A stretch of 64,000 bases of DNA, taken from contig ML210182.1 of assembly GCA_004369085.1 (NCBI GenBank), positions 62,001-126,000 of the forward strand. Reading direction: 5' to 3'. How positions within the stretch are numbered: position 1 is the stretch's first letter; every line of letters starts with the position of its first letter. Below, in pieces: positions 52,459-61,053 of this stretch. The notes below the pieces were generated by a model, which worked only from the letters and a program-made list of their open reading frames with translations, was not told the origin of the DNA and made no database searches. Source of the stretch: Coprinopsis marcescibilis. Lineage: Eukaryota; Basidiomycota; Agaricomycetes; Agaricales; Psathyrellaceae. A program made the position numbers and the translations under genes.

Positions 52459-55400
52459 TTATAGTTGATGTAACTTCTTGTAATCTTCCAGGATCCGGGT
52501 GGCGTTGATCAAATGTCGAGGGGGTTCCCATGATGCTTCAGATAACGGGTATCCTTTCCATTGGACGAGGAACAGGTGACCTCTTCCTCGTTTTTTGTGA
52601 TTGATAATTGACTCCACTTCGTATTCTTCTTGTCCATCGATAAGGTCAGGTGGTGGAGTGGAGTGGGAAGGGCCGTACATGTCGGTTTCCGTGTATGGAG
52701 ACAGCCATATTGTGTGGAAGACGTCATGAATCTTCCATTGATTCGGTAGGGCGAGGCGATAAGAGACTGGTCCCACAACTTCTGTTATCTCGAAGGGTCC
52801 TTCCCGTTTTGGTCTTATCTTGTTGGAAAGATAATGTCTGTTGAGGTTCTTCGCTTCTAGCCATACCTTATCGCCAAGTTTGAAAGGTTTGACGTCATTC
52901 TGTGATCTGCTGATCATCCTATTTCTGGCTAGTTCGTGTGCGGCGATTGCTTCTTTCCATGATAGGGTAAGATCTGTCATTCTTTCTTCAACCGATGGGA
53001 TATTTGTTTGTTCAAATGCTTCTGGGATACCTTGTGGTTGTAGTCCCATGATTAATTCGAATGGTGTCTTCTGATTGTCTGCATGTCGTCGGTTGTTATA
53101 AGTGAATTCGAGCATGGGAAGATGGTCTTTCCAGGTTTCGGGGTGGTTAATGCAATAGATTCCCAGGTATGTTTGAACTTCTTGAAGTCCACGTTCAGAG
53201 TTTCCATCGGTTTGAGGATGGTAGGCAGTAGAAAGTCGAGAGTCGACTCCTAGTCTTTTCAAAACTTCTCGATGGGATTTTGCAGCAAAGTTGGGGCCTC
53301 TGTCCGAGATGATTCTTTCGGGAATTCCGAATCGTTTAAAGGTCAAGTCGATTATCATCTTTGCCGTGGTTTCTGCATCAACTTCTTTGTTGCAAGGAGT
53401 GAAAATTACCCCCTTCGTAAGCCCTTGATCCACCTGGATCAAGATAGAGTCGTATATCGTTCTGTTTTCTTCAACTGGTGGTAAGCCAGACATGAGATCC
53501 ATTGTGACAAATGCGAAGGGTCGGTGTGATCCCGTTGATTTGTTTGGGATGAGAGTCGGTTTCAATGGTCGGCGATTGATCTTGAATTGTTGGCATGTGG
53601 CGCATCCTTTGACATAGTCTCGTACGGCTCCTCTTATGCTGGGGAACCAGTAATTTTGGCTAACCTTGTAAAAGGTTTCGAGTTCTCCAGGGTGTCCGGC
53701 GAGGATTGGGTTGTGGTGGTCGCGTATGATTTGTCGTCGAAGTTCTTGATTTTGGGGAATGTACATTTTCCCGCGAAAGAATAATGCCGTTTTCCCGTCC
53801 TTCGATTCCGTATGCCAATCCGCCAGATCTTTTTGTAGTTCGGTTGGAATGTCTTTGTCCTTCAAAAGATCTTGGATTTTGTCCGCCATTCCAACGTCGA
53901 ATGCTTCTTCCGGTTGTTCCAAAATTTGTGCCAGCAGATCAACATTCATCAAGTTTAATTTGACTTCTTTCGGAAATTGTTCTTCTGACAGGAGTATCAT
54001 GTCTTCATTGTCATGATCGCCGTGTTCCGGAAGGTGATCCGGTCTTTGAGAGAGTGCGTCCGATTGTACCATTTTGCTTCCTGGGGTGTAGTTGAATCGA
54101 TAGTTGAATTCCGTGAGGAATGTGTACCATCTTGCCTGTCGTCGATTCAATTTTCGTGTTTCCCGGAAGTAAGAAAGGTTTTTGTGATCTGATAATACTT
54201 TGATGGGATGTTGAGCTCCCATCAAGTAATGTCGCCATTTGGTAAAGGCTTGGATAAGAGCCAAAAGTTCTCGATCGTAGATCTCGTAGTTGCGTTCGGT
54301 TGGAGTGAGTGTTTTCAATATAAAAGAGACCGGGTGTCGGGCTCCGTTGGCGTCGCATTGGGTGAGAACGGCTCCGGTGGCGTATTTTGATGCATCGCAT
54401 TCGACTTGGAAGGGTCTTTCCAAGTCGGGCATCATCAAACGAGTTGTTCGGTGAATCGATTCTTCAAAATGTCGAATGCGGTTTGTCGTTGGGGTGTCCA
54501 TTCGAACGTCACTCCTTTTTGGAGGAGTTCGTTCATCGATTTTGCCAGTTCCGAATATCCACATATGAATCTTCGGTAAAAGTTTCCGAATCCTAAAAAG
54601 GATCGTACTTGTTTCACGGTTTTCGGGGCAGGCCAGTCTTGAATTCCAGCGACCTTTTTGGGATCCATGGAAATTCGTCCTTCTTCGATGATCATGCCAA
54701 GGTATTCAATGCGGGTTTGGCAAAATTGGCATTTTTCTGGCTTCAGGTAAAGGTCGTTATCCTTCAGCACTTGAAGGGTTCTTTGCGTGTATTCAATCAT
54801 CTTCTCCTTGGTTTTGGTAAAGATGAGAATGTCATCCATATAGATGATAATGCAACGTCCTTCCATCTTGAGTTTGTCGAAAATGTGGTCCATCATTGCT
54901 TGGAACGTTGCCGGGGAGTTGCACATGCCGAAAAACATAACCGTTGGTTCGAACAATCCCAAGTTCGTTTTAAATGCCGCTTTCCATTGATCGCCGTCTC
55001 TGATCCGAATGTTGTTGTAACCCCATCGCATGTCCAATTTAGTGAAATACTTCGCCCCTTTCAGTTTGTCAAGGAGTTCAGTGATGAGTGGGAGTGGATC
55101 GGCGTTCTTGATCGTCCATTCATTAAGATAACGATAGTCTTGACAGGGTCAGAGGGGAGTTTTCAGCTTTCCATCTTTGACAATTTGTTTCTTTTTGACG
55201 AAGAAAAAGGGGGCGGCGTTTGGCGATTGTGAGGGTCGAATGTACATTTTGACGAGGTTTTCCTGGATGAACTTTTCCAATTCTTTTTGTTCGTCCAAAG
55301 TGAGATTGTACGTCTTGAACGATTTAGGAATGAAGCTGTCTTTTAACTCAATCTTGTGATCCCAAGGTTTCGAGTCAGGAAATCGGTCGGCCTTCTTCTT

Positions 55401-56108
55401 GTTGAAAATGTCCATGTAGTTGTGATATTCTTCCGGTATCTGTTGTTCCAGAGTAAGGGCTGAAGTATCTTCAGCAACCGCTAATTCTTGCGCGATGGTC
55501 GATTTAGCCCGAATCCAAATTGTGCGAAGGTGTGGGCTTTCTTTTCCTTGAAAATCGCGTAACAAGGCCGTGTCGATATCTTCCTGGGTAGGGTCTGGTT
55601 GTTTCTTTGTTTTCTTGGTTCGAAGGTACTTAAGAAGGGCTTGGTTAACCTTCAAGAGTTCCTTCGTTCGCCAAGAAAGTGTTCCATTTTTCCAATCAAT
55701 TGAGGGATTCGTTTTTCGAAGCCAGGGTGCTCCGAGAATGATCTTTTCTTGTCCAAGACCAGTGACATAGAATCGTTCTTTGAAGCAACGTCCGTGAATC
55801 GTGATGTGTGCATCTGCATAGAATCGGATGGTACCGTTTTTATTCAAGGTGCCGTCAACATTTCGTGCGGGGATTGGTGTGATGAGTCGAGTGAGGGGAA
55901 TCTTTATCTTTCGTGCATAGTTCTGATCAATGAACTGATCGTCTGCTCCGCAGTCGACGAGAGTGGTGTTTCCAACGTTTTCGGGTCTGTTCTTTCCTGT
56001 GAATGACAATGTTGTGGGAAAAATCAAAGTCATATTGGATGGATCGGCATATAGGACAGACCGTACTATCTTAGGAGGTGCTACAGTTGGTATAGACCTC
56101 CTTAGGCA
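52459..56108 (-). pseudogene. Element 1 pol (protease, RT, RNase H, integrase, chromodomain)
   Basis: The pol frame is open from the frameshift site at 56108. Protease: LVDCGADDQF near 55960. RT: from about 55190, with FFGMCNSPATFQ and the YMDD box near 54840. RNase H: about 54420-54050 (ECDASKYATGAV, YEIYDRELLA). Integrase: HHCC zinc region near 53700-53590, then catalytic core with MDLMSGLPP, SDRGPNF and the late Glu in GNSERGL. The chromodomain at the end (about 52620-52465: EYEVESIINHKK, LVQWKGYPLSEASWEP) places it among chromoviruses. Two lesions: TGA at 55149-55151 before PCQDYRYLN, and a one-base loss near 54437-54440 at the RT/RNase H border. The chromodomain directs integration in known relatives. 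Confidence 0.9.
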
Positions 56109-56114
56109 AAACCC
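56073..56114 (-). promoter_or_regulatory. Putative -1 ribosomal frameshift signal (gag to pol)
   Basis: In the sense direction: heptamer G GGT TTT in the gag frame (56114-56108), a 5-nt spacer containing the start of the gag stop codon, then a perfect 7-bp stem AGGAGGT/ACCTCCT (56102-56096 with 56079-56073). The inner loop can add CTA/TAG pairs. Slipping back one base leads directly into the open pol frame. This matches the X XXY YYZ plus stem-loop design of known -1 signals. Confidence 0.7.
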
Positions 56115-57532
56115 TCATTCTTCTCGAGCTCATCTTGGAATTTCTCGCGTTCTTCGGGATCCATGTTGCTAAGGATCTGTTGGACGGATTTGTAAGCAGC
56201 GTTTCCGGTGTATTTCTTGCTCTCGTTGGTTCCGGAAGAGGAGCCAGGTTCGGTTTGGGGTTTCCACGTGGTTCGGGGTTTGTTCCCGTCTTTCGGTTTA
56301 GAGGGGCATGCGTTCAAGGCGTGTCCTGCCTTGCGGCAAAAGAAGCATAGTCCTTTTCGGATGCATTCCTCTCGGATGGCGTCGGTCATTTTGGGAAGTC
56401 GGACGAAGGGTTTTTTTGTGTTAAACGAGTCGATGTCCATCAGTACCCCATAGTCTTCGTTCGCCTTGGGAGTTGTTCTTCCAAAGGATTGGATTCCTTT
56501 CTTCATAAGCTGAAGCATCCTTTGGTCATTGGATACTTCGATGACGGATTTGTACCAAGCTTGGAGATCGGCAGGTTTGGTGGCTCGATTCCAAACTTTC
56601 TCAAGTGTGTTGTTATCGAGGGTACTTCGAAAAATGTTGGTGATGATTCGATTGGCAGGATCAACAGGATCGGCAAGATCGGGTCGGTATTCAGTTTCTG
56701 CTAATTTGTTTTTGAAGGTATTAACGAAATCTTCGCCCGAGTCTTTCCAACTTTTCTTGAGGTTCTTGAGTTGTTGGAATGCGATATCGGCTCGTTCTTT
56801 TTCGTAGAACGATGCATTGAGTTTCTTTCGGAAATCCTTCCAAGTTCCCAATACGATTGTGTCGTCTCCTTGTGCTTCATTTATGAACGTTCGTTTCCAA
56901 TCGGATGCTGTTCCTCCAACCATGTAAGAGAGGGTGAACAGGATCTTTTTGTTGTCGGTCCATTCGGGATTGGCAAGGATGTAGAGGACAATCTCTTCCA
57001 TCCATCCTTCGTATTTGTCTCGATTGCCGTTGAATTCGGAAGGCTTTCGCATGCCTTTGATTTCTTCATCTTTGTCCTTCTTGGTCGTGGTCTTTCGCAC
57101 GGATGGTCCTTCTTCAGCCATAGTTTCTGGTTGATAGTTCACGTATTTCTGTTCTTCCTCGTAGTTCTGTTGAGCAATTTCTTGCACTCGTTGTGATCGT
57201 TCGGTTTCTTGGTAACGTTCAAGGATTGTTTGTGACGGTTCAATGTTCAATTGAAATTGTTCTTGTTCAGGTGGGGTCCGTCCGGTTGGTTCTGTTTCAG
57301 TTTCGTCTTGTTCGTATGTTGGGTTGAATTCCCGTCGTTGTTTTCCTTTGTCGGAGATCGATCGTTTAATTGTTGATCGATCTATATCTTTCGAGTAGGG
57401 TGCAGATGTAATGGGTGGTTCTGCCGATCTTCTGGTTGGTCCGACGTTTCTGGTTTGTTCGTAGTTGGCCGTTTTGGCAATAGGTCCTCGTCCCGATCGA
57501 CGAGGTTGTGGTTGAGTAGTTTCGATCTTCTG
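56102..57532 (-). CDS. Element 1 gag
   Basis: Capsid/nucleocapsid polyprotein. The frame is open from the LTR edge (57532) to TAA at 56102-56104, but the first Met codon is at 57119-57121 (MAEEGPSVRK), giving 339 aa. The region before it is Arg/Gln/Glu-rich and has no ATG. The capsid-like part (about 57050-56450) includes EFNGNRDKYEGWMEEIVLY, SYMVGGTASDWK and WKDFRKKL, typical of Gypsy gag. One zinc knuckle, CFFCRKAGHALNAC, is near 56340. The C-terminus (ELEKNEGFA) overlaps the frameshift heptamer. Gag itself has no premature stop. How translation starts is unclear. Confidence 0.85.
   Translation of the reverse strand, partial: QKIETTQPQPRRSGRGPIAKTANYEQTRNVGPTRRSAEPPITSAPYSKDIDRSTIKRSISDKGKQRREFNPTYEQDETETEPTGRTPPEQEQFQLNIEPSQTILERYQETERSQRVQEIAQQNYEEEQKYVNYQPETMAEEGPSVRKTTTKKDKDEEIKGMRKPSEFNGNRDKYEGWMEEIVLYILANPEWTDNKKILFTLSYMVGGTASDWKRTFINEAQGDDTIVLGTWKDFRKKLNASFYEKERADIAFQQLKNLKKSWKDSGEDFVNTFKNKLAETEYRPDLADPVDPANRIITNIFRSTLDNNTLEKVWNRATKPADLQAWYKSVIEVSNDQRMLQLMKKGIQSFGRTTPKANEDYGVLMDIDSFNTKKPFVRLPKMTDAIREECIRKGLCFFCRKAGHALNACPSKPKDGNKPRTTWKPQTEPGSSSGTNESKKYTGNAAYKSVQQILSNMDPEEREKFQDELEKNEGFA
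57517..57528 (-). promoter_or_regulatory. Self-priming primer-binding site of element 1
   Basis: Two bases inside the 5' LTR boundary, the sense sequence AGATCGAAACTA is perfectly complementary to sense TAGTTTCGATCT in the LTR (57734-57723). No tRNA-type TGG follows the LTR. The LTR match begins 27 nt downstream of a TATA box, where the transcript should start. This is the Tf1-type arrangement, in which the RNA's own 5' end primes reverse transcription. Confidence 0.7.
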
Positions 57533-58029
57533 TTACGACGCAAGGCGAATGGTACGCCTTAGTCGTTAAACGATAGTTGACGATAGGATCAAGACAATAG
57601 ATCGTCGAGATGAACTAACGTCAAGACGATCGAGTTTCTAGAGTTTTCGAGTGAGACGATCCGTCGACGAGAAGACTAACAAAAGTCTTATTCGCTAACT
57701 ATCGAATGACAAGTAAGAAACGAGATCGAAACTAAAGTACAACTACCTAACTAGGTAAGTTTAAATATACAATTCTTATCACTTATCGATCTTTATCAAT
57801 AAGTTCCATCCGTTATCATACTATAAATAAGAAAAATCACTACGTCATAGATTCATATCCGTTATCTATCTAATAATATCCCCAAGCTCCGGCTTGACAG
57901 TCAGGGGTATCAATAGACTCATTATCAAACATACCAAACTTCCGAAAGTATTCCATCTGTATCTCCAAATAATCTTCATCCGTGAGTTCCCGTTCTTCGT
58001 CATGTTCCACCGTTGAAAGCGGTGTAACA
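57531..58029 (-). repeat. 5' LTR of element 1 (499 bp)
   Basis: On the plus strand it runs TGTTACGACG...GGTGTAACA, with TGTTAC/GTAACA inverted ends. In sense orientation a TATA box (TATATTTAA, complement of 57761-57769) lies 27-35 nt upstream of the predicted RNA start at 57734, defining U3 as about 58029-57735. It is flanked on the right by CTGGT; the matching left flank is hidden in the gap, so the target duplication cannot be confirmed. Confidence 0.93.
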
Positions 58030-58650
58030 CTGGTACAAACCGGAAGATTCAAGAAGCAAAGCAGAAGCAAGAATCTGAGAAACAGGATAGACCCTGCACC
58101 AGATTGACATCTGAGCCCAGAGATACACCCTAATGAAAGAAGAGCTGACAGAACAGACTGACCAAACTACACCTAGCAACATAGGCCGAAAACAAAGATA
58201 CCAAGAGGGAAACAATACAAAAGAAGAATGAAGAAGAACCGACAACAAAACCACCAACCTTTTTCACTCCAACCACTACCATACAGCACCTGCCAGGTGC
58301 ATACACTCACCCGAGCATTCATAACACTCAGCAGCGTGCCCACCCCTACTCGCATGCTCACGCACACGAGTCAGGTGCCTACTAGCCAACGCAGTGCACA
58401 CGGGACTGTGCGCACAATCAAACAACGGACACAGACCACACCACACTCGAAGCATGATGGCCAGAAAACGACACATACATGTTGGATACAGGGGGGAGTG
58501 ATCGCCCAGGACGAGCTGTCCTGTAGGCTGAAGGCTCATGACGAATGAGGAGGGCCGATGCCTGCGCAAAGAATATCATATACACTATAATGTCTACTAT
58601 GGTACTGACCCGGGACAATAAACCTAATTACAAAAAAAAAAAAAAAAAAA
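58030..58650 (+). pseudogene. 3' remnant of the LINE with poly-A end
   Basis: Same A/C-rich composition as 45299-50430. It continues the LINE after the Gypsy element, although no long frame survives. It ends in a run of about 18-19 A at 58632-58650. A repetitive His/Cys-coding part (58280-58440) may be the remains of the terminal zinc-finger region of ORF2. Assignment as the same LINE copy rests on composition, orientation and the poly-A end. Confidence 0.65.
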
Positions 58651-58783
58651 TGACAATGAGGGCAGCCAGAGTATGGTCCAAGGGGATATCTAGCTGCCCA
58701 TTGACCACTATTGGCAGCATATGACAGGGAAATATGCAGCGGTGATGGGAGTCAGGCATACAAAACAATTCGGTGGGGAGGGA

Positions 58784-59029
58784 TATACTATTGTTCATCA
58801 GTAGTTTGAAATTTATTAGAGGTTTGTAATTCCCACCCAAATTAGTCTTGGCATATGCTTGGCACTGCATTTTCTCCCTCTTCCCAACCAATATCTGGCA
58901 AGGAAACCACATATTTGAACTTTGTTACCCCATGGGAGCTTATGGTCTGATTTTCAGAGCCTCAGGAGCAGGGGAAGAGGGGGATTTCAAACCAGTGATA
59001 AATTTCAAACTACTGATGAATGATAGTAC
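58784..59029. repeat. Inverted repeat pair (foldback), arms of about 48 bp
   Basis: Arm 58784-58834 is about 88% identical to the reverse complement of 58981-59029, sharing an exact core ataaatttcaaactactga. The spacer is about 145 bp. It lies between the LINE tail and element 2 and is not explained by either. It could be a small foldback element or two opposite copies of an older repeat. Confidence 0.55.
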
Positions 59030-59283
59030 CCAAGGGGCCCCCACAATAGTGGGCGCTAAAGCCAACCTGTCCCAGGTGGTCTGTGAGAAACTCCCCAGCA
59101 CTGGCAGCAAAGATGGCCACTCAGGTCCTCCAATCAAAAATATGACCTGTACCATGAGAGCAGTATCCCATGAGGTACATGCACAAGCATGAACTTTGAA
59201 GGCATTAATAGGCACCTTGACCATAGTGTGTAGCTTGTTGCCCCCAACAGAAATGGAAGTTGGCTCCACAATGGGTCCCTTGG

Positions 59284-59670
59284 TGTTATGATGCAAGGCA
59301 AGTAGTACGCCCTAGTTGTTTGGTAGTCTTGAGATAAGCAAGAGGAGTTGCAATGAGCCAACATTGAGACAGATCAAGTAAGACAAGTAATGGAACTCGT
59401 ATTGCAAGACTACTTGTAGATACAAGTGAAACAAGATTGAAGCTACAGTACAACTACCTAACAAGGTAAGTTTAAATACAATTCTATTATCTCTTATTGA
59501 TGTAATTGATAAGGTCCTTCCATTATCATACTATAAATAATACTCTTATCTATCCTCATGTCTGTTATCAAGAAAAATTATATCCGATAAGACCTTCTGA
59601 CATCAACTCATGTTCCTTTGTTATCAACCAATCAAGGTCTTCTTTGAAGACACCCATAGACGTAACATTA
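59284..59670 (-). repeat. 3' LTR of element 2 (387 bp)
   Basis: Plus strand TGTTATGATG...GACGTAACA. It aligns with element 1's LTR at both ends and in the TATA/start region (TTTAAATACA at 59471-59480; AGATTGAAGCTA at 59434-59445 against AGATCGAAACTA). About 110 bp shorter than the LTR of element 1. Confidence 0.88.
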
Positions 59671-59823
59671 CCCCCACTTATCTCTGAAATTCTCCTGAAT
59701 TTAGTATTGATTGTAGATGTTGTGTCCATCACTGTTGTAATCATAGATATTGGCGTTGAGGTTATTGTCATATTCATCTTATTCCAGTCCTCGGAGTTCT
59801 TCTTCTTGTCGTGTTTGGATTTG

Positions 59824-60950
59824 TCAACAGTCCCAACTGTCGTATTGATGATTTGGTCGCAAGGTTCCACAGCCTGGGCAGTTTGGAGAGGTTGGACAAT
59901 TCTTGGCAAAATGTCCAAATTGTCTGCAGCGATGACATCTTTGGTGGTGTTGTTGTTGATGGATTGGGGCTGGGTTTTGGGGGTCCAGTTTCTGGGTAGT
60001 AGGGCCATAGTTGGATTTGCGAGATGGGCCGGGGGTGGTGTTAGTTCGAGAGGTATTTGGTCGGTTTGATGATCGGGGGTGTTCTGACTTCGTGGGGTTA
60101 GGAATGGAGAGGTTGACAGAGAAGATTGGGGAGTGCTGGTTCTTCTGTTTATTTCTTGATTTTTGCAAAGTGTCTTGATTGTTTGATGAATCTCTTCGTT
60201 CAGGAGTTGTAATTCCAGGGATTGCCAGTGTGGCCTTGGGATTGGGTTGTGGTTCTTGATAGTTAAAGGAAGGTATGGTACTTTCTTTTCCTTTACTCGA
60301 AGGTCCAGGAGTGGGTGTCTTGGTCTGGGGGAGTGGAGGTGGAGTTGGAAATGGTGGAATGGAAGTATCGGTTTTATCGAACTTTATAAATCTGCCATTA
60401 ACCCAATGGATATGATAAAAGGCAAGGTCTCGTTTCTTGAGGAGTTCAAGGAAGTGTTCTTTGAGCATAGAGGCCATCTCCATTGTTGCTTTATGAAGAT
60501 CCTCCAAGGTGTGTAGGTGTTCTTGGGCTTTGCAAATCATGGTGTAAGTGTTCTCTCTCTGTTGTACATTTTGTTGAAAGGCATGATAAAGATTGAGATT
60601 GGAATGATAGTTGTCATCGAATTTGTCAGCAAATATCGGGTTGAAACAGTTGTGAGGGATTGATAGGAGTTGGTTGGGGGAAATACTTTGATAGTAGAGA
60701 TTAGCAACTCGTTTTTTTCGTTGTTTCTGGCAGTTCAAAAGGTTCCATCAAAGTCAGGATGTCCTTCAAATCCTTTGATGAATCTGAACCTCGAGTTGTG
60801 TTGTTTGGGGGGATGTTCCCATTGTCCATTGATATTGGTGTAGAGTGGGTGACCAGGGTTGGTACAGTTGTCCAAGAGGTCTCGGGAGACGTCAAGGTCA
60901 AGTTTGTAGGTGGTCATTTCAGAGAGGTAGTATTGGCCAGAGGAAGTCAT
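59824..60950 (-). pseudogene. Element 2 ORF3: env-position zinc-knuckle protein
   Basis: ATG at 60948-60950. It shares with element 1 ORF3 the early block HPLY...EHPP...GTF-TA, where a TGA at about 60735 replaces the Arg codon of element 1's TFRTA. It also shares the helical middle (ANLYYQSISPNQLLSIP against AEWYYRVIGSDQFFSIP), a Pro/Ser/Thr-rich linker, and a terminal knuckle pair: CHRCRQFGHFAKNC (CX2CX4HX4C) and CPGCGTLRPNHQYDSWDC (CX2CX6HX6C). A frameshift sits in a run of A near 60710-60720. Low sequence identity but matching architecture shows that this ORF is a conserved gene of the lineage. Confidence 0.8.
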
Positions 60951-61053
60951 TGTTAATGAGTTGTGTTGAAGGTGATTTAATTGATTCGATGGAATAGATT
61001 GGAGTTTGAAGGGATTGTTTCTCTTTCTTTTAAAGAGTGAGGGAAATATTGTG

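Larger units (their letters stand above)
50911..58029 (-). mobile_element. Chromodomain Ty3/Gypsy LTR retrotransposon, element 1
   Basis: Reads right to left: 5' LTR 57531-58029, self-priming PBS, gag, -1 frameshift site, pol (protease, RT, RNase H, integrase, chromodomain), an extra ORF3, purine tract, 3' LTR ending at 51024. It is inserted in the LINE. The left LTR begins inside the gap, near 50526 if both LTRs are 499 bp. Over the visible 114 bp the LTRs differ only at one CG dinucleotide (CG versus TA), so the insertion is young. Pol has one TGA and one frameshift, and ORF3 has two TGA, so this copy is inactive as sequenced. Confidence 0.93.
45299..58650 (+). mobile_element. LINE (non-LTR retrotransposon), split by a Gypsy insertion
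   Basis: Two-ORF LINE of the kind with a zinc-knuckle ORF1 and an ORF2 of endonuclease, RT and RNase H (I/Tad-like group by domain order; clade not determined). The visible 5' part is 45299-50430. After an assembly gap and an LTR element, its 3' part resumes at 58030 and ends with a poly-A tail at about 58631-58650. It is dead: eight in-frame TGA codons and a lost RT catalytic Asp. The sense strand is A/C-rich, unlike neighbouring genes. Its 5' limit may extend left of 45299. Confidence 0.85.
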
